64,000 nt of DNA, taken from NCBI RefSeq assembly GCF_016765775.1, contig NZ_JAESVN010000008.1:51032-115031 (forward strand), given 5' to 3'. Under the pieces are notes generated by a model that saw only the letters and a list, made by a program, of their open reading frames with translations, searched no databases and was not told the origin of the DNA. Made by a program: the position numbers and the translations under genes. Of this stretch, positions 35,849-44,816 are shown one piece after another (the stretch's first letter is position 1; every line of letters begins with the position of its first letter). Origin of the DNA: Szabonella alba. GTDB lineage: Bacteria; Pseudomonadota; Alphaproteobacteria; Rhodobacterales; Rhodobacteraceae.

Positions 35849-38256
35849 AGCGTGCCGCCGGTGGCCTTGGTCACCTTTTCCACGATCTTGGCGCAGGCGG
35901 CCTCGATCTCCTTGTCGGTCAGCGTCGCGCCCACCGGTTGCAGCCGCACGGTCAGCGCGATGGATTTCTTGCCCGGCCCCATCTGCGCCTCGGCCTTCTC
36001 ACCGGCGAACTGGTCGAACAGTCGTACGCTTTCGATCAGCGCCTTGTCAGCCCCCTGCGCCGCGTTCACCGCCACCAGTGCCTCGACCTTGGCATCGACG
36101 ACAAAGGCAAAGTCACGCTCAACCGCCTGAAGGTTGTTCAGAACCAGCGCCGCCCGCGTCGGCGTCTTCGCCTTGGGTTGCGGAACATTGGCGGGATAGA
36201 CGGTAAAGGCCATGGCCGGGCCTTTCACATCCATCGCGGCCAGAATACGCGGATGGACCTCGCCGAACACCGCCAGCATATTCGGTCCCAAACCGATCAC
36301 CCCCGCCCGGCCCGGATGGAACCAGTCGGGCAATTTGCGGCTGATCTGCGCCCGGGCGGGCGCGCCAAGGGCTGCCAGCACCGCCTCGGCATCGGCCTTG
36401 ACGTCGAACACATCGACCGGACGGCGCGATCCATGCGGATCGCGCGGCGCTGACTGCCCGACCAGCAGCCCCGCGGCCTGAACATGCTGTTCCCCCGGTT
36501 CTCCGCCGCTGAAGGCCGGGCCGATTTCGGCCAACGCCAGATCCATGAAACCGCGCGCTTGATTGCGCGCCGCCGCCCGCAAGAGCCCGGGCAGAAGATC
36601 AGGACGCAGATGCGACATTTCCGACGAGATCGGGTTTTCCACCCGCACCGCATCCTGCCCACCGCCGAACAGCGTTGCGGCCTGATGGTCGATGAAGCTG
36701 TAGGTCACGCATTCGTTGTAACCCAATGCGGCGATGGTCCGCCGGGCCATACGTTCGCGCTGCTGGGCGGGCGTCAGGATCGGGCGGGGCACACCGGCCT
36801 GCACGCGCGGCAGGGGCTTGCCCTCCAGTCTGGTCAGCGAGGCCACACGCGCGACCTCCTCGACCAGATCGGCCTCTCCCAGAATATCGGGGCGCCAGCT
36901 TGGCGGGCGGGCCTGATCGCCCTCCAGCGTGAAGCCAAGCGCCTCAAGCGTCGCGCGCTGGTCAGCCTCGGCAATCTCCATTCCGACCAGCCGCGTGGTG
37001 CGGGCGGGGTCGAAGCGATAGCTGCGCGCGGTTTCAGGTACGGTCCCGTCGCTGACCACCTCGGATGCCTCACCGCCGCACAGATCAAGGATCATCTGCG
37101 TCGCCAGATCCAGCCCCGGCAGGGTGAATTCCGGATCGACGCCGCGTTCGAACCGATAGCGGGCATCGGAATGGATGCGCAGCGCGCGCCCCGTCGTCGC
37201 AATGGTGATCGGATCCCAGAAGGCACTTTCAAGGAAGACATCAGTCGTGGTTTCTGTGCAGCCCGAATGCTCCCCGCCCATGATCCCGGCAAGGCTTTCC
37301 GGTCCCTGATCGTCGGAAATCAGCATCATGCCCGGTCGGATGGCATAGGTCTTGCCGTCCAGCGCCAGCAGTTCCTCACCGCCCTTGGCGGCATGAATGC
37401 ACAGATCGCCCTTCACCTTGGCCATGTCAAAGACATGCAGCGGGCGGTTCAGGCCGAAGGTGAAATAGTTGGTGATATCGACCAGGGTTGAGATCGGCCG
37501 CAGTCCGATGGCCTTCAGGCGTGCCGCCAGCCAGTCGGGTGACTGGCCGTTCGTCACCCCCCGGATGGCGCGCCCAGCGAAAAGCGGGCAGCCCTTGTCC
37601 TTCAGCCCGTCCTCGATCCGCACACCAACGGGCGATTTGAACGCCGCCGGAATTGTGGGCGTTTCCAGCGATTTCAGTTCCCCCAGTCCCCGTGCGGCCA
37701 GATCGCGGGCAATTCCCCGGACCCCCAGCGCATCGGGACGGTTGGGCGTGATCTTGATATGGATCATCGGGTCGTTCAGCCCGCGCCAGTCGATGAAACG
37801 CACCCCCATCGGCGCATCCGCCGGCAGGTCGATGATACCGTCATGATCGTCCGACAACATCAGTTCGCGTTCCGAACACAGCATGCCGTTTGATTCGACA
37901 CCCCGGATCACCCCGGGTTTCAGATCAACGCCTGTGCCCGGCACATGCGTGCCCACCGGCGCGAAAACGCCCACCAGCCCGGTCCGCGCATTGGGTGCGC
38001 CGCAGACAACCTGCACCTCTTGCGAGGGGCCGTCGGGGCCTTCGGGCCATGTCTCGACCCGGCACAGCCGCAGCCGGTCAGCATTGGGGTGCTGCACCGC
38101 CTCGATCACGCGGCAGATGCGGAAGGCCCCCAGCGTTGCGGCGGGATCCGTCACGTCCTCGACCTCAAGCCCGAGATCGGTCAGCGCGTAAAGGATATCA
38201 TCCAGCGTGGCCCCGGTTTCGAGGTGATCCTTCAGCCAGGAGAGCGTGAATTTCAT
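35839..38256 (-). CDS. pheT: Phenylalanyl-tRNA synthetase beta subunit
   Basis: This 805-residue subunit has the N-terminal MKFTLSWLKDHLETGATLDDILYALTDLGLEVEDV, an EMAP/tRNA-binding domain (VCGAPNARTGLVGVFAPVGTHVPG), the B3/B4 editing domain (GRAIRGVTNGQSPDWLAARLKAIGLRPISTLVDITNYF), B5 and a C-terminal ferredoxin-fold anticodon domain (YPANVPQPKAKTPTRAALVLNNLQAVERDFAFVVD). Full length for the family. It is the last gene of the pheS-hyp-pheT unit. Confidence 0.96.
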   Translation of the reverse strand: MKFTLSWLKDHLETGATLDDILYALTDLGLEVEDVTDPAATLGAFRICRVIEAVQHPNADRLRLCRVETWPEGPDGPSQEVQVVCGAPNARTGLVGVFAPVGTHVPGTGVDLKPGVIRGVESNGMLCSERELMLSDDHDGIIDLPADAPMGVRFIDWRGLNDPMIHIKITPNRPDALGVRGIARDLAARGLGELKSLETPTIPAAFKSPVGVRIEDGLKDKGCPLFAGRAIRGVTNGQSPDWLAARLKAIGLRPISTLVDITNYFTFGLNRPLHVFDMAKVKGDLCIHAAKGGEELLALDGKTYAIRPGMMLISDDQGPESLAGIMGGEHSGCTETTTDVFLESAFWDPITIATTGRALRIHSDARYRFERGVDPEFTLPGLDLATQMILDLCGGEASEVVSDGTVPETARSYRFDPARTTRLVGMEIAEADQRATLEALGFTLEGDQARPPSWRPDILGEADLVEEVARVASLTRLEGKPLPRVQAGVPRPILTPAQQRERMARRTIAALGYNECVTYSFIDHQAATLFGGGQDAVRVENPISSEMSHLRPDLLPGLLRAAARNQARGFMDLALAEIGPAFSGGEPGEQHVQAAGLLVGQSAPRDPHGSRRPVDVFDVKADAEAVLAALGAPARAQISRKLPDWFHPGRAGVIGLGPNMLAVFGEVHPRILAAMDVKGPAMAFTVYPANVPQPKAKTPTRAALVLNNLQAVERDFAFVVDAKVEALVAVNAAQGADKALIESVRLFDQFAGEKAEAQMGPGKKSIALTVRLQPVGATLTDKEIEAACAKIVEKVTKATGGTLRA

Positions 38257-38437
38257 GGCGATGCCCCAAGATGGTCTGCTGCGGAAATCTGCGCGTCTCG
38301 CTTAGCGCATCGGGGGCGGGAGGGAAAGGGCGGCATCGGCCAGCACCGCGACCGTTTCAGATGCGGAAACGGATTGTCGCGACGGGGTGCCTGCGGAAAT
38401 GCGGGATTGAGGTGAAAATGTGGTGTAATTACGGCAG

Positions 38438-38551
38438 ATGGATGACTGGCTGACCGTTCCCGAAGACCGCAAGCGCCTTCCGACCGGCAGGCTCTGTGTC
38501 ATCATGGGGCTGACGGTGCTGCTGTTTCTGCATCAGTTCCCGGGGGGTTGA
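38438..38551 (+). CDS. Possible 37-aa membrane microprotein
   Basis: An ATG frame at 38438 reads MDDWLTVPEDRKRLPTGRLC and then a hydrophobic stretch VIMGLTVLLFLHQFPGG. It would be a single-span small membrane protein antisense to nothing, in the gap between pheT and the next gene. No strong Shine-Dalgarno is present, so this is weakly supported. Confidence 0.3.
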   Translation: MDDWLTVPEDRKRLPTGRLCVIMGLTVLLFLHQFPGG

Positions 38552-38561
38552 GGCGCTGTTG

Positions 38562-39002
38562 TCAATGGGCGGTCCTGCAATATCCGGCCAGCCAAGGCAG
38601 GGCATGATCCGCCAGCACCTGCAATGCCGCCTCCAGACAGGCGGGATCATCCAGCACATCCAGATAGATCAGCGCAACCGGCCCGCCGAAAGCGTCCAGC
38701 GTCAGATGGCCCTGCGCGGCAAAGGGGCCCGAAGGATCGGACCCGTCAGCAGGCAGAAAGCCCAGACGGATTTCGGCCTCAAACCCGAAGCGGTTGGGAA
38801 AGACATGCACCGAGACACGCCCGGCAGGTCCGTCAAGGCTCCAGGATTGCGGGCGTTCGGCAAATCCCTGCGCCAGCGCCACCTGCGCCACCCCGGCACG
38901 GATCGCGGCAAGGGCGGCCTCACGCCGGGCCGGGAATTCCGGGTCATGCGCGGCACGATGGATCCGCGCGCCGGGATCGGGGGCTTCATCCTGCTGCGTC
39001 AT
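38562..39002 (-). CDS. Hypothetical protein between pheS and pheT
   Basis: This 146-residue soluble protein starts MTQQDEAPDPGARIHRAAHDPEFPARREAALAAIRAGVAQVALAQGFAERPQSWSLDGPAGRVSVHVFPNRFGFEAEIRLGFLPAD in segments typical of an alpha+beta domain. I do not recognise a family. It is in the same strand and spacing as its neighbours (18 bp after pheS), so it is co-transcribed with the tRNA synthetase genes. Confidence 0.7.
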   Translation of the reverse strand: MTQQDEAPDPGARIHRAAHDPEFPARREAALAAIRAGVAQVALAQGFAERPQSWSLDGPAGRVSVHVFPNRFGFEAEIRLGFLPADGSDPSGPFAAQGHLTLDAFGGPVALIYLDVLDDPACLEAALQVLADHALPWLAGYCRTAH

Positions 39003-39020
39003 GCCCCTGCCCTTTCCGCC

Positions 39021-40103
39021 TCAGCGCGACAGGCCCCCGGCCAGTTCGGGCATGTCCAGCGCGGCAAAGCCGTAATGCCGCAGCCAGCGCAAATCGGATT
39101 CAAAGAAGGCCCGCAGGTCGGGGATGCCGTATTTCAGCATGGCCAGACGGTCGATCCCCATGCCGAAGGCAAAACCCTGCCATTCGTCAGGGTCGATCCC
39201 GCCCGAGCGCAGCACATGCGGATGCACCATGCCCGAGCCCAGAATCTCCATCCAGCTGTCGCCTTCACCGATACGCAGCTGTCCCCCGGCCCAGGAACAG
39301 CGGATATCCACCTCGGCCGACGGTTCGGTGAAGGGGAAATGCGAGGCGCGGAAGCGCAGTTCGACCTTGTCGACCTCGAAAAAGGCGCGGCAGAATTCTT
39401 CCAGCACCCATTTCAGATTGGCCATGGTGATGTCGCGGTCGATGGCCAGACCTTCCAGCTGATGGAACATCGGCGAATGGGTCTGGTCCATATCCATCCG
39501 GTAGACGCGCCCCGGCGCAATCACCCGGATCGGCGCGCCGCGTTCCAGCATCGCACGGACCTGCACGGGGCTGGTATGGGTGCGCAGCACATGGGGCGGG
39601 CGGTCATCACCGGCGGCGCGATGCATGAAGAACGTATCATGCTCTTGCCGCGCGGGATGTTCGGGCGGAATGTTCAGCGCGTCGAAATTATACCAGTCGC
39701 TTTCCACCTGCGGCCCTTCGGCGACGGCAAAGCCCAGATCGGCGAAGATGGCCGAAAGCTCTTCCATCACCTGACTGACGGGATGGATCGACCCCAGCGC
39801 GCGCGGGCGGCCCGGCAAGGTGACATCCAGCCATTCCGATTTCAGCCGCGCATCAAGGGCGGCATCGGCCAGCGCCGTCTTGCGCGCCTTCAGGGCGGTG
39901 TCAATCTCATCCTTCAGGCGGTTCAGCGCGGCGCCGAAGCTTTGCCGCTCGGTCGGGTCCATCTTGCCCAGTTCCCGCATCATCAGGCTGATCTCGCCCT
40001 TCTTGCCAAGGGCTGCAAGGCGCACCTCTTCCAGCGCGGCCTCCCCTTCGGCTGCGGAAACGGCGGTGATATATTTGCCCCGAAGCTCATCAAGCGCGGT
40101 CAT
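39021..40103 (-). CDS. pheS: Phenylalanyl-tRNA synthetase alpha subunit
   Basis: This 360-residue catalytic subunit has an N-terminal coiled coil and class II motifs: motif 2 [27 protein letters not shown] and motif 3 [22 protein letters not shown], plus [33 protein letters not shown] precedes the ATG at 40103. The family order pheS-pheT is interrupted by one small gene. Confidence 0.96.
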   Translation of the reverse strand: MTALDELRGKYITAVSAAEGEAALEEVRLAALGKKGEISLMMRELGKMDPTERQSFGAALNRLKDEIDTALKARKTALADAALDARLKSEWLDVTLPGRPRALGSIHPVSQVMEELSAIFADLGFAVAEGPQVESDWYNFDALNIPPEHPARQEHDTFFMHRAAGDDRPPHVLRTHTSPVQVRAMLERGAPIRVIAPGRVYRMDMDQTHSPMFHQLEGLAIDRDITMANLKWVLEEFCRAFFEVDKVELRFRASHFPFTEPSAEVDIRCSWAGGQLRIGEGDSWMEILGSGMVHPHVLRSGGIDPDEWQGFAFGMGIDRLAMLKYGIPDLRAFFESDLRWLRHYGFAALDMPELAGGLSR

Positions 40104-40220
40104 TTGCGGCCCCTTTGCAATTCTGCCCCTCGGAAGATCGCCCCGGGAAGTAGCGGCCAGTGCGCCGGAATGCAAGGCGGGGCTTTGCCGGAAGGGTCAG
40201 GGGCAGACTCTGGCTCTGAC

Positions 40221-40727
40221 TCAGGCCGGGATCTCACGCGGGATCACGAATTCCAGCAGCGCTGCCCCGCCCCAATCAGCCTCGGACCAGTCACTGATCG
40301 CGAAATCCGCCACCAGTGTCGCCCCGGTCGGATAACGCGGGAATTGCGGGTTGAGCGGGGGCACCTGCAACAGGCGCTGCGCAAATTCCGCAATGCCGGG
40401 ATTGTGGCCGATCATCATCACGCAATCTGCATTGGCATGGCGCAGGACGGCCAGCATGACATCCGGCCCGGCATGGTAAAGCGCAGGCTTCAGATCAAGG
40501 ATCGGCGTGCCGGGCAGGGCCGGTGCGATGCCCGACCATGTCTTGCGCGTGCGCAGCGCATCTGAACACAGCACCTGATCGGGCACATGCCCGCGTGAGG
40601 CAAGCCACGCCCCCAGATCGGCCGCCGCCGTCTTGCCACGCTCATTCAGCGGGCGGTCGTGGTCGGGTGTCAGGGGATCATCCCAGCTGGATTTTGCGTG
40701 CCGTGTCAGGATCAGGCGCTTTGTCAT
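40221..40727 (-). CDS. SixA-like histidine phosphatase
   Basis: This 168-residue phosphatase has the catalytic RHG-type motif LILTRHAKSSWDDP and a second conserved His in MMIGHNPGIAEF. SixA removes phosphate from histidine phosphotransfer (HPt) domains. The ATG at 40727 overlaps the Fe-S gene stop by 4 bp (ATGA). The upstream frame extension is not used. Confidence 0.85.
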   Translation of the reverse strand: MTKRLILTRHAKSSWDDPLTPDHDRPLNERGKTAAADLGAWLASRGHVPDQVLCSDALRTRKTWSGIAPALPGTPILDLKPALYHAGPDVMLAVLRHANADCVMMIGHNPGIAEFAQRLLQVPPLNPQFPRYPTGATLVADFAISDWSEADWGGAALLEFVIPREIPA

Positions 40728-41383
40728 CGGTGAAACTGCCCCATGTGATAGGCTGATTGTTCCGGCAGTCTTGCATAGCGGTGTGACACCGGGCAAGCGC
40801 GACGCGCAAGGCAGCCCCCACCCAGACAATCCGCCCCTTCCGGCCGGGCCAGATGGCCGTGGCAGGCGGCCAGATCATAGGCCCCGCCCGCCAATGCACC
40901 CACCGGACAGGCGGCCCGGCAGGGGCGGTCCGCACAGTCAAGGCAGGGGCTGCGCATCGGTTCCGGCAGTTCGGTCGCCATGGGCAGGGCCAGCGCACCC
41001 CGAAAGCTGACCATCAGCCCCTGTTCGGCATGGACCAGCAGCCGGATCGGACTTTGCGCAATGCGGCCCGTCCGCAGCGCCCAGTCAAAGAACGGGTGCC
41101 AGGGAGGCCCGCCAAAAGGAAACAGCGCCATGGCGCCGATCCCGGCTGCGATCCGGTCCAGCACCCGGCGCGACCAGCGGTCCATCGGGTCGGGCTGGCC
41201 ATCACCCCATTCCGGGCTTTGCCTGAAATGCGGCCAGAACCCCGGTTCCTGCGGGCCGATCAACAGAATCGCCCGGCTGCCGGGGGGCAGGCCCGGCTCG
41301 GCAGGATCCACCGCAAAGCCGCCAAGGATGACCAGCCGTTCCGCCGCCAACCGCGCCGCGATCTGCGCCCGATCCGGCCCCAT
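40724..41383 (-). CDS. Small [4Fe-4S] protein resembling the QueG C-terminal region
   Basis: This 219-residue protein carries a Cys-rich segment SPCLDCADRPCRAACPVGAL followed by C-X... DCLGGGCLARRACPVSH, enough Cys for two [4Fe-4S] clusters. Such patterns occur in epoxyqueuosine reductase and reductive dehalogenase-like ferredoxins, but the N-terminal cobalamin domain of QueG is not obvious here. Probable role: electron carrier or small oxidoreductase (inference). It is coupled to the SixA-like gene. Confidence 0.65.
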   Translation of the reverse strand: MGPDRAQIAARLAAERLVILGGFAVDPAEPGLPPGSRAILLIGPQEPGFWPHFRQSPEWGDGQPDPMDRWSRRVLDRIAAGIGAMALFPFGGPPWHPFFDWALRTGRIAQSPIRLLVHAEQGLMVSFRGALALPMATELPEPMRSPCLDCADRPCRAACPVGALAGGAYDLAACHGHLARPEGADCLGGGCLARRACPVSHRYARLPEQSAYHMGQFHR

Positions 41384-41444
41384 ACCTATCGCCCCCGCCG
41401 GGCCTGGAAAGGGGGCTCTGCCCTCGCGCGTTCCGCGCCCCCCC

Positions 41445-41504
41445 GGGATATTTCAAGGACAGAAAAAGGCAGGCCGCGCGGACTTTTCTGTCCGCAAATA
41501 TCCC
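41445..41504. repeat. Long intergenic inverted repeat
   Basis: GGGATATTT (41445-41453) pairs with AAATATCCC (41496-41504), and GGACAGAAAA (41457-41466) pairs with TTTTCTGTCC (41484-41493). The two helices are separated by small bulges around a 17-base loop. It lies between argB and the Fe-S gene; it may act as a terminator for argB and as a mobile-palindrome relic. Confidence 0.75.
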
Positions 41505-41546
41505 CGCCGAAGGCTTTCGCAATCGGCAGGGGGCGCGGCGGGCGCA

Positions 41547-42443
41547 TCAGCGCAGGCGCGGCTTAACCCGGGGCTCGGTCGAACGGATCTGGCTGCCCGC
41601 GCCGTGATCGGTGAACAGTTCCAAAAGGCAGGCATTGGGAATGCGCCCGTCAAGGATGGTCACCGCCCGGGTGCCTTCCTCCAGCGCCATCAGCGCGGTT
41701 TCGGTCTTGGGAATCATGCCGCCCGCAATGGTGCCATCGGCGGTCATCTGGCGGATCTCCTCGGGCGTAATCTGGGTCATCACCTGCCCGTCCGCGCCTT
41801 TGACCCCCGCGACATCGGTCAACAGCAGCAGCCGGTCCGCCTGCAACGCGCCCGCAATCGCGCCCGCCGCCGTATCGCCATTCACGTTGAAGGTCTCATT
41901 ATCGGCCATGCCGGTGCCGACCGGCGCGATGACCGGGATGATCCCGGCAGTGTAAAGATCGCGCAGTACCTGCACGTTCATTTCCACCGGCCGCCCGACG
42001 AATCCCAGTTCCGGGTCATCCGCTTCACAGACCATCAGATCGTCATCCTTGCCGGAAATGCCGACCGCGCGGCCGCCCGCATCCATGATCGCCTGCACGA
42101 TGCGCTTGTTGACCAGCCCCGACAGGATCATCTCGACCACCTGCACGGTCGCCTTGTCCGTCACCCGCTTGCCGCGCACGAACGTCGATTCGATACCCAG
42201 CTTGCCCAGCATGTCATTGATCATCGGCCCGCCGCCATGCACCACGACCGGGTTCACCCCGACTTGCCGCATCAGCACGATATCGCGGGCAAATTCGGCC
42301 ATGGCCGCATCATCACCCATGGCATTGCCGCCGAATTTCACCACCACCACCGCGCCGGAATAGCGTTGAAGATAGGGCAGCGCCTCGGAAAGCATTTTGG
42401 CGGTGTGAATGGCGTCTTGCATGGTCAGGGTCTGCTGTCTCAT
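41547..42443 (-). CDS. argB: Acetylglutamate kinase
   Basis: This 298-residue arginine-biosynthesis enzyme phosphorylates N-acetylglutamate. It has [43 protein letters not shown], and the NAG/ATP region [31 protein letters not shown], with the C-terminal [28 protein letters not shown] precedes the ATG at 42443. It is likely a single-gene unit. Confidence 0.95.
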   Translation of the reverse strand: MRQQTLTMQDAIHTAKMLSEALPYLQRYSGAVVVVKFGGNAMGDDAAMAEFARDIVLMRQVGVNPVVVHGGGPMINDMLGKLGIESTFVRGKRVTDKATVQVVEMILSGLVNKRIVQAIMDAGGRAVGISGKDDDLMVCEADDPELGFVGRPVEMNVQVLRDLYTAGIIPVIAPVGTGMADNETFNVNGDTAAGAIAGALQADRLLLLTDVAGVKGADGQVMTQITPEEIRQMTADGTIAGGMIPKTETALMALEEGTRAVTILDGRIPNACLLELFTDHGAGSQIRSTEPRVKPRLR

Positions 42444-42670
42444 GGGAAATCTCCAGGGCGCGGGCGCGGATCCTGTCCTAACGCCTTCCTGCCCCCCTGC
42501 CAAGGCCCGCGCCCCGCAAACGCCTCTCCCTCCGTTCAAGGCCGCTTGCCTTCGCGCTGCAAGGCTCTACCCTCTCAACAGGTCCTGCGCGTTGCGCCCA
42601 CCCCGGGATGCAGCCCGAAGACGCCTCCAGCAGACGTCCGCCATGAGGCCGATCAGAGGAGCCCGCCCCG

Positions 42671-43402
42671 ATGACCCCGGAACGCACCCTTGTCCTGACC
42701 GGCGCATCGCGCGGGATCGGCCATGCCACGGTCAAGCGCTTTTCAGCCGAGGGGTGGCGGGTGCTGACCTGTTCGCGCCATCCGTTTGATCCGCGTTGCC
42801 CCTGGCCGGGGGGTGAGGAAAACCATATCCAGATCGACCTTGCCGATCCGAACAAGACCATCGCCGCCATCGAGACGATCAAGGCCAAGGTCAACGGCCG
42901 GCTGGATGCGCTGGTCAACAATGCCGGGATCAGCCCCAAAGGTGCGGATGGCGGGCGGCTGAACACGCTGGACACCGACCTGCGGATCTGGGGGCAGGTC
43001 TTTCACGTCAATTTCTTCGCCCCCGTGATCCTTGCGCGCGGCTTGCAGGCCGAACTGGTGGCAGCGAAAGGGTCGGTCGTGAATGTGACCTCGATTGCAG
43101 GGGCGCGGGTGCATCCGTTCGCGGGCGCGGCCTATGCGACCTCCAAGGCCGCACTGGCGGCCCTGACGCGCGAAATGGCGCATGATTTCGGACCCTTGGG
43201 CGTGCGCGTCAATGCCATCGCGCCGGGTGAGGTGGAGACCGCGATCCTGTCACCCGGCACCGACAGGATTGTCGAGACCCTGCCGATGCGGCGGCTTGGC
43301 CAGCCCGCCGAAGTGGCCGATGTCATCTGGTTTCTCTGCTCGCCGCAATCGTCCTATGTCTCGGGCACCGAAATCGAGGTGAATGGTGGGCAGCATGTTT
43401 GA
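42671..43402 (+). CDS. Short-chain dehydrogenase/reductase
   Basis: This 243-residue SDR has the cofactor motif TGASRGIGHATV, LVNNAGISPKG, TSIAGARVHPFAGAAYATSKAAL (catalytic Ser and Tyr-Lys) and ends SSYVSGTEIEVNGGQHV. It has an AGAGGAG Shine-Dalgarno. It is divergent from argB and convergent with engB. Substrate not known. Confidence 0.87.
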   Translation: MTPERTLVLTGASRGIGHATVKRFSAEGWRVLTCSRHPFDPRCPWPGGEENHIQIDLADPNKTIAAIETIKAKVNGRLDALVNNAGISPKGADGGRLNTLDTDLRIWGQVFHVNFFAPVILARGLQAELVAAKGSVVNVTSIAGARVHPFAGAAYATSKAALAALTREMAHDFGPLGVRVNAIAPGEVETAILSPGTDRIVETLPMRRLGQPAEVADVIWFLCSPQSSYVSGTEIEVNGGQHV

Positions 43403-43425
43403 CAGCATACACTGACGGCTCGCCG

Positions 43426-44079
43426 CTATTCCAGTGCAGCGATCACCGCGCGCAGCGTCTCGATCCCTTCGCCCTTCTCGGAACTGGTGACAATCAGTTC
43501 GGGAAAGGCGGCGGGATGTTTCGCCAGTGCCCCGCGCACCTGATCGGTCACGCGGTCCAGTTCGGCCCGGCTGATCTTGTCGGTCTTGGTCAGAACGGCC
43601 TGAAAGGTCACGGCTGAGCGGTCCAGCAGGGTCAGGATCTCGTCATCCACCTCTTTCACGCCATGCCGCGCGTCGATCAGCACGAAGGCCCGGCGCAGCG
43701 TGACCCGCCCTGCCAGATAGGATTTCAGCAGCGCCTGCCATTTCGCAACCACTGCGACCGGCGCCTTGGCATAGCCATAGCCCGGAAGGTCAACCAGATA
43801 CCGGGCCTCACCCAATGCGAAGTAGTTGATTTCCTGCGTCCGTCCAGGGGTGTTGGAAGCCCGGGCCAGCGTCTTACGCCCGGTCAGCGCGTTGATAAGG
43901 CTTGATTTTCCGACATTAGACCGCCCCGCGAAACAGACCTCGATCCGGTTGTCCGGCGGCAGGCCCGACATCGCGACCACGCCCTTGACGAAATCGACCG
44001 GCCCCGCGAACAGCAGTCTTCCCGCCTCACGCGCGGCAAGGTCGGGTTCGGGTGTCAGCGGAAAGCGAAGTCCGGTCAT
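43426..44079 (-). CDS. engB: Ribosome biogenesis GTP-binding protein YsxC/EngB
   Basis: This 217-residue GTPase has G1 AGRSNVGKSSLI, G3 LVDLPGYGYAKA, G4 TKTDK and G5 SSEKGEG. It functions in late 50S assembly. The ATG at 44079 overlaps the MOSC gene stop by 4 bp. Confidence 0.94.
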   Translation of the reverse strand: MTGLRFPLTPEPDLAAREAGRLLFAGPVDFVKGVVAMSGLPPDNRIEVCFAGRSNVGKSSLINALTGRKTLARASNTPGRTQEINYFALGEARYLVDLPGYGYAKAPVAVVAKWQALLKSYLAGRVTLRRAFVLIDARHGVKEVDDEILTLLDRSAVTFQAVLTKTDKISRAELDRVTDQVRGALAKHPAAFPELIVTSSEKGEGIETLRAVIAALE

Positions 44080-44816
44080 AGCAGGGTCACCCCATCCTCG
44101 GGCGCAATCCGCCCCGGAGTGACAACCACGGCATAGACCCCGAAATCGCGATGCCCCCAGCCGCCTTCCAGCGCGGTCAGCGTATCGGCATCGACGCGGC
44201 CGGTTTCGGGATTGGCCATCGTCGCGCGGCAACGGGTGATCGGTTCGCGCACTTCCAGCACGGCCTCACCGATGCACAGGCGGCGGCCGATCCAGTCGAA
44301 CTCCTCAAACGGGGCCATGCCCTCGACCCACAGATTGCCGCGGAACCGGTGCTGCGACAGATCCTGCCCCATGCGCTGCGACAAGGCCCGGAGCGAAGCC
44401 AGACCAAGGATCGACACCGAAGCATAATCGCTGTCCGTCATGCCGCGCCCGGCACTGACGATGCGGGCAGGCTGCGCGCGGTCGGGCGGCGACAGCGGCG
44501 CCAGCCAGTCCAGAAAAGCGCCCAGATCCTCGGCCATATCGGGGCGGAAGGTAAGGTCGGGCCGGTCGGGATGCGACAGGGTCACGGCATCGCCTTCGGT
44601 CCGGGCGGTGATCGCCATCAGGGCCGCTGCCTTGGCCCCGCGATGGAAATTTGCGCAAGGGTTCCAGCCCGGTTGCAGCCTTGCCGCCTCATGCGCGACG
44701 GCCCAGCGGCGATCGCCGGGCAGGCAATCTCCTTCCGAAAGTGCAACGGACGCGAGTTCCTCGCGTCCGTGCGACTTGATCGGATAGCGCCAGATCGAGG
44801 CCAGCCGTGCGGTCAT
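44076..44816 (-). CDS. MOSC domain-containing protein
   Basis: This 246-residue protein starts MTARLASIWRYPIKSHGREELASVALSEGDCLPGDRRWAV, typical of MOSC proteins of the YcbX/MOCOS-like group, with SILGLASLRALSQRMG, FRGNLWVEGMAPFEEFDWIGRRLCIG and C-terminal RCRATMANPETG. MOSC domains bind molybdopterin cofactor for N-hydroxylated substrate reduction or cofactor handling. Its start overlaps the yidC stop by 4 bp (ATGA). The upstream frame extension lies in yidC and is ignored. Confidence 0.85.
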   Translation of the reverse strand: MTARLASIWRYPIKSHGREELASVALSEGDCLPGDRRWAVAHEAARLQPGWNPCANFHRGAKAAALMAITARTEGDAVTLSHPDRPDLTFRPDMAEDLGAFLDWLAPLSPPDRAQPARIVSAGRGMTDSDYASVSILGLASLRALSQRMGQDLSQHRFRGNLWVEGMAPFEEFDWIGRRLCIGEAVLEVREPITRCRATMANPETGRVDADTLTALEGGWGHRDFGVYAVVVTPGRIAPEDGVTLL

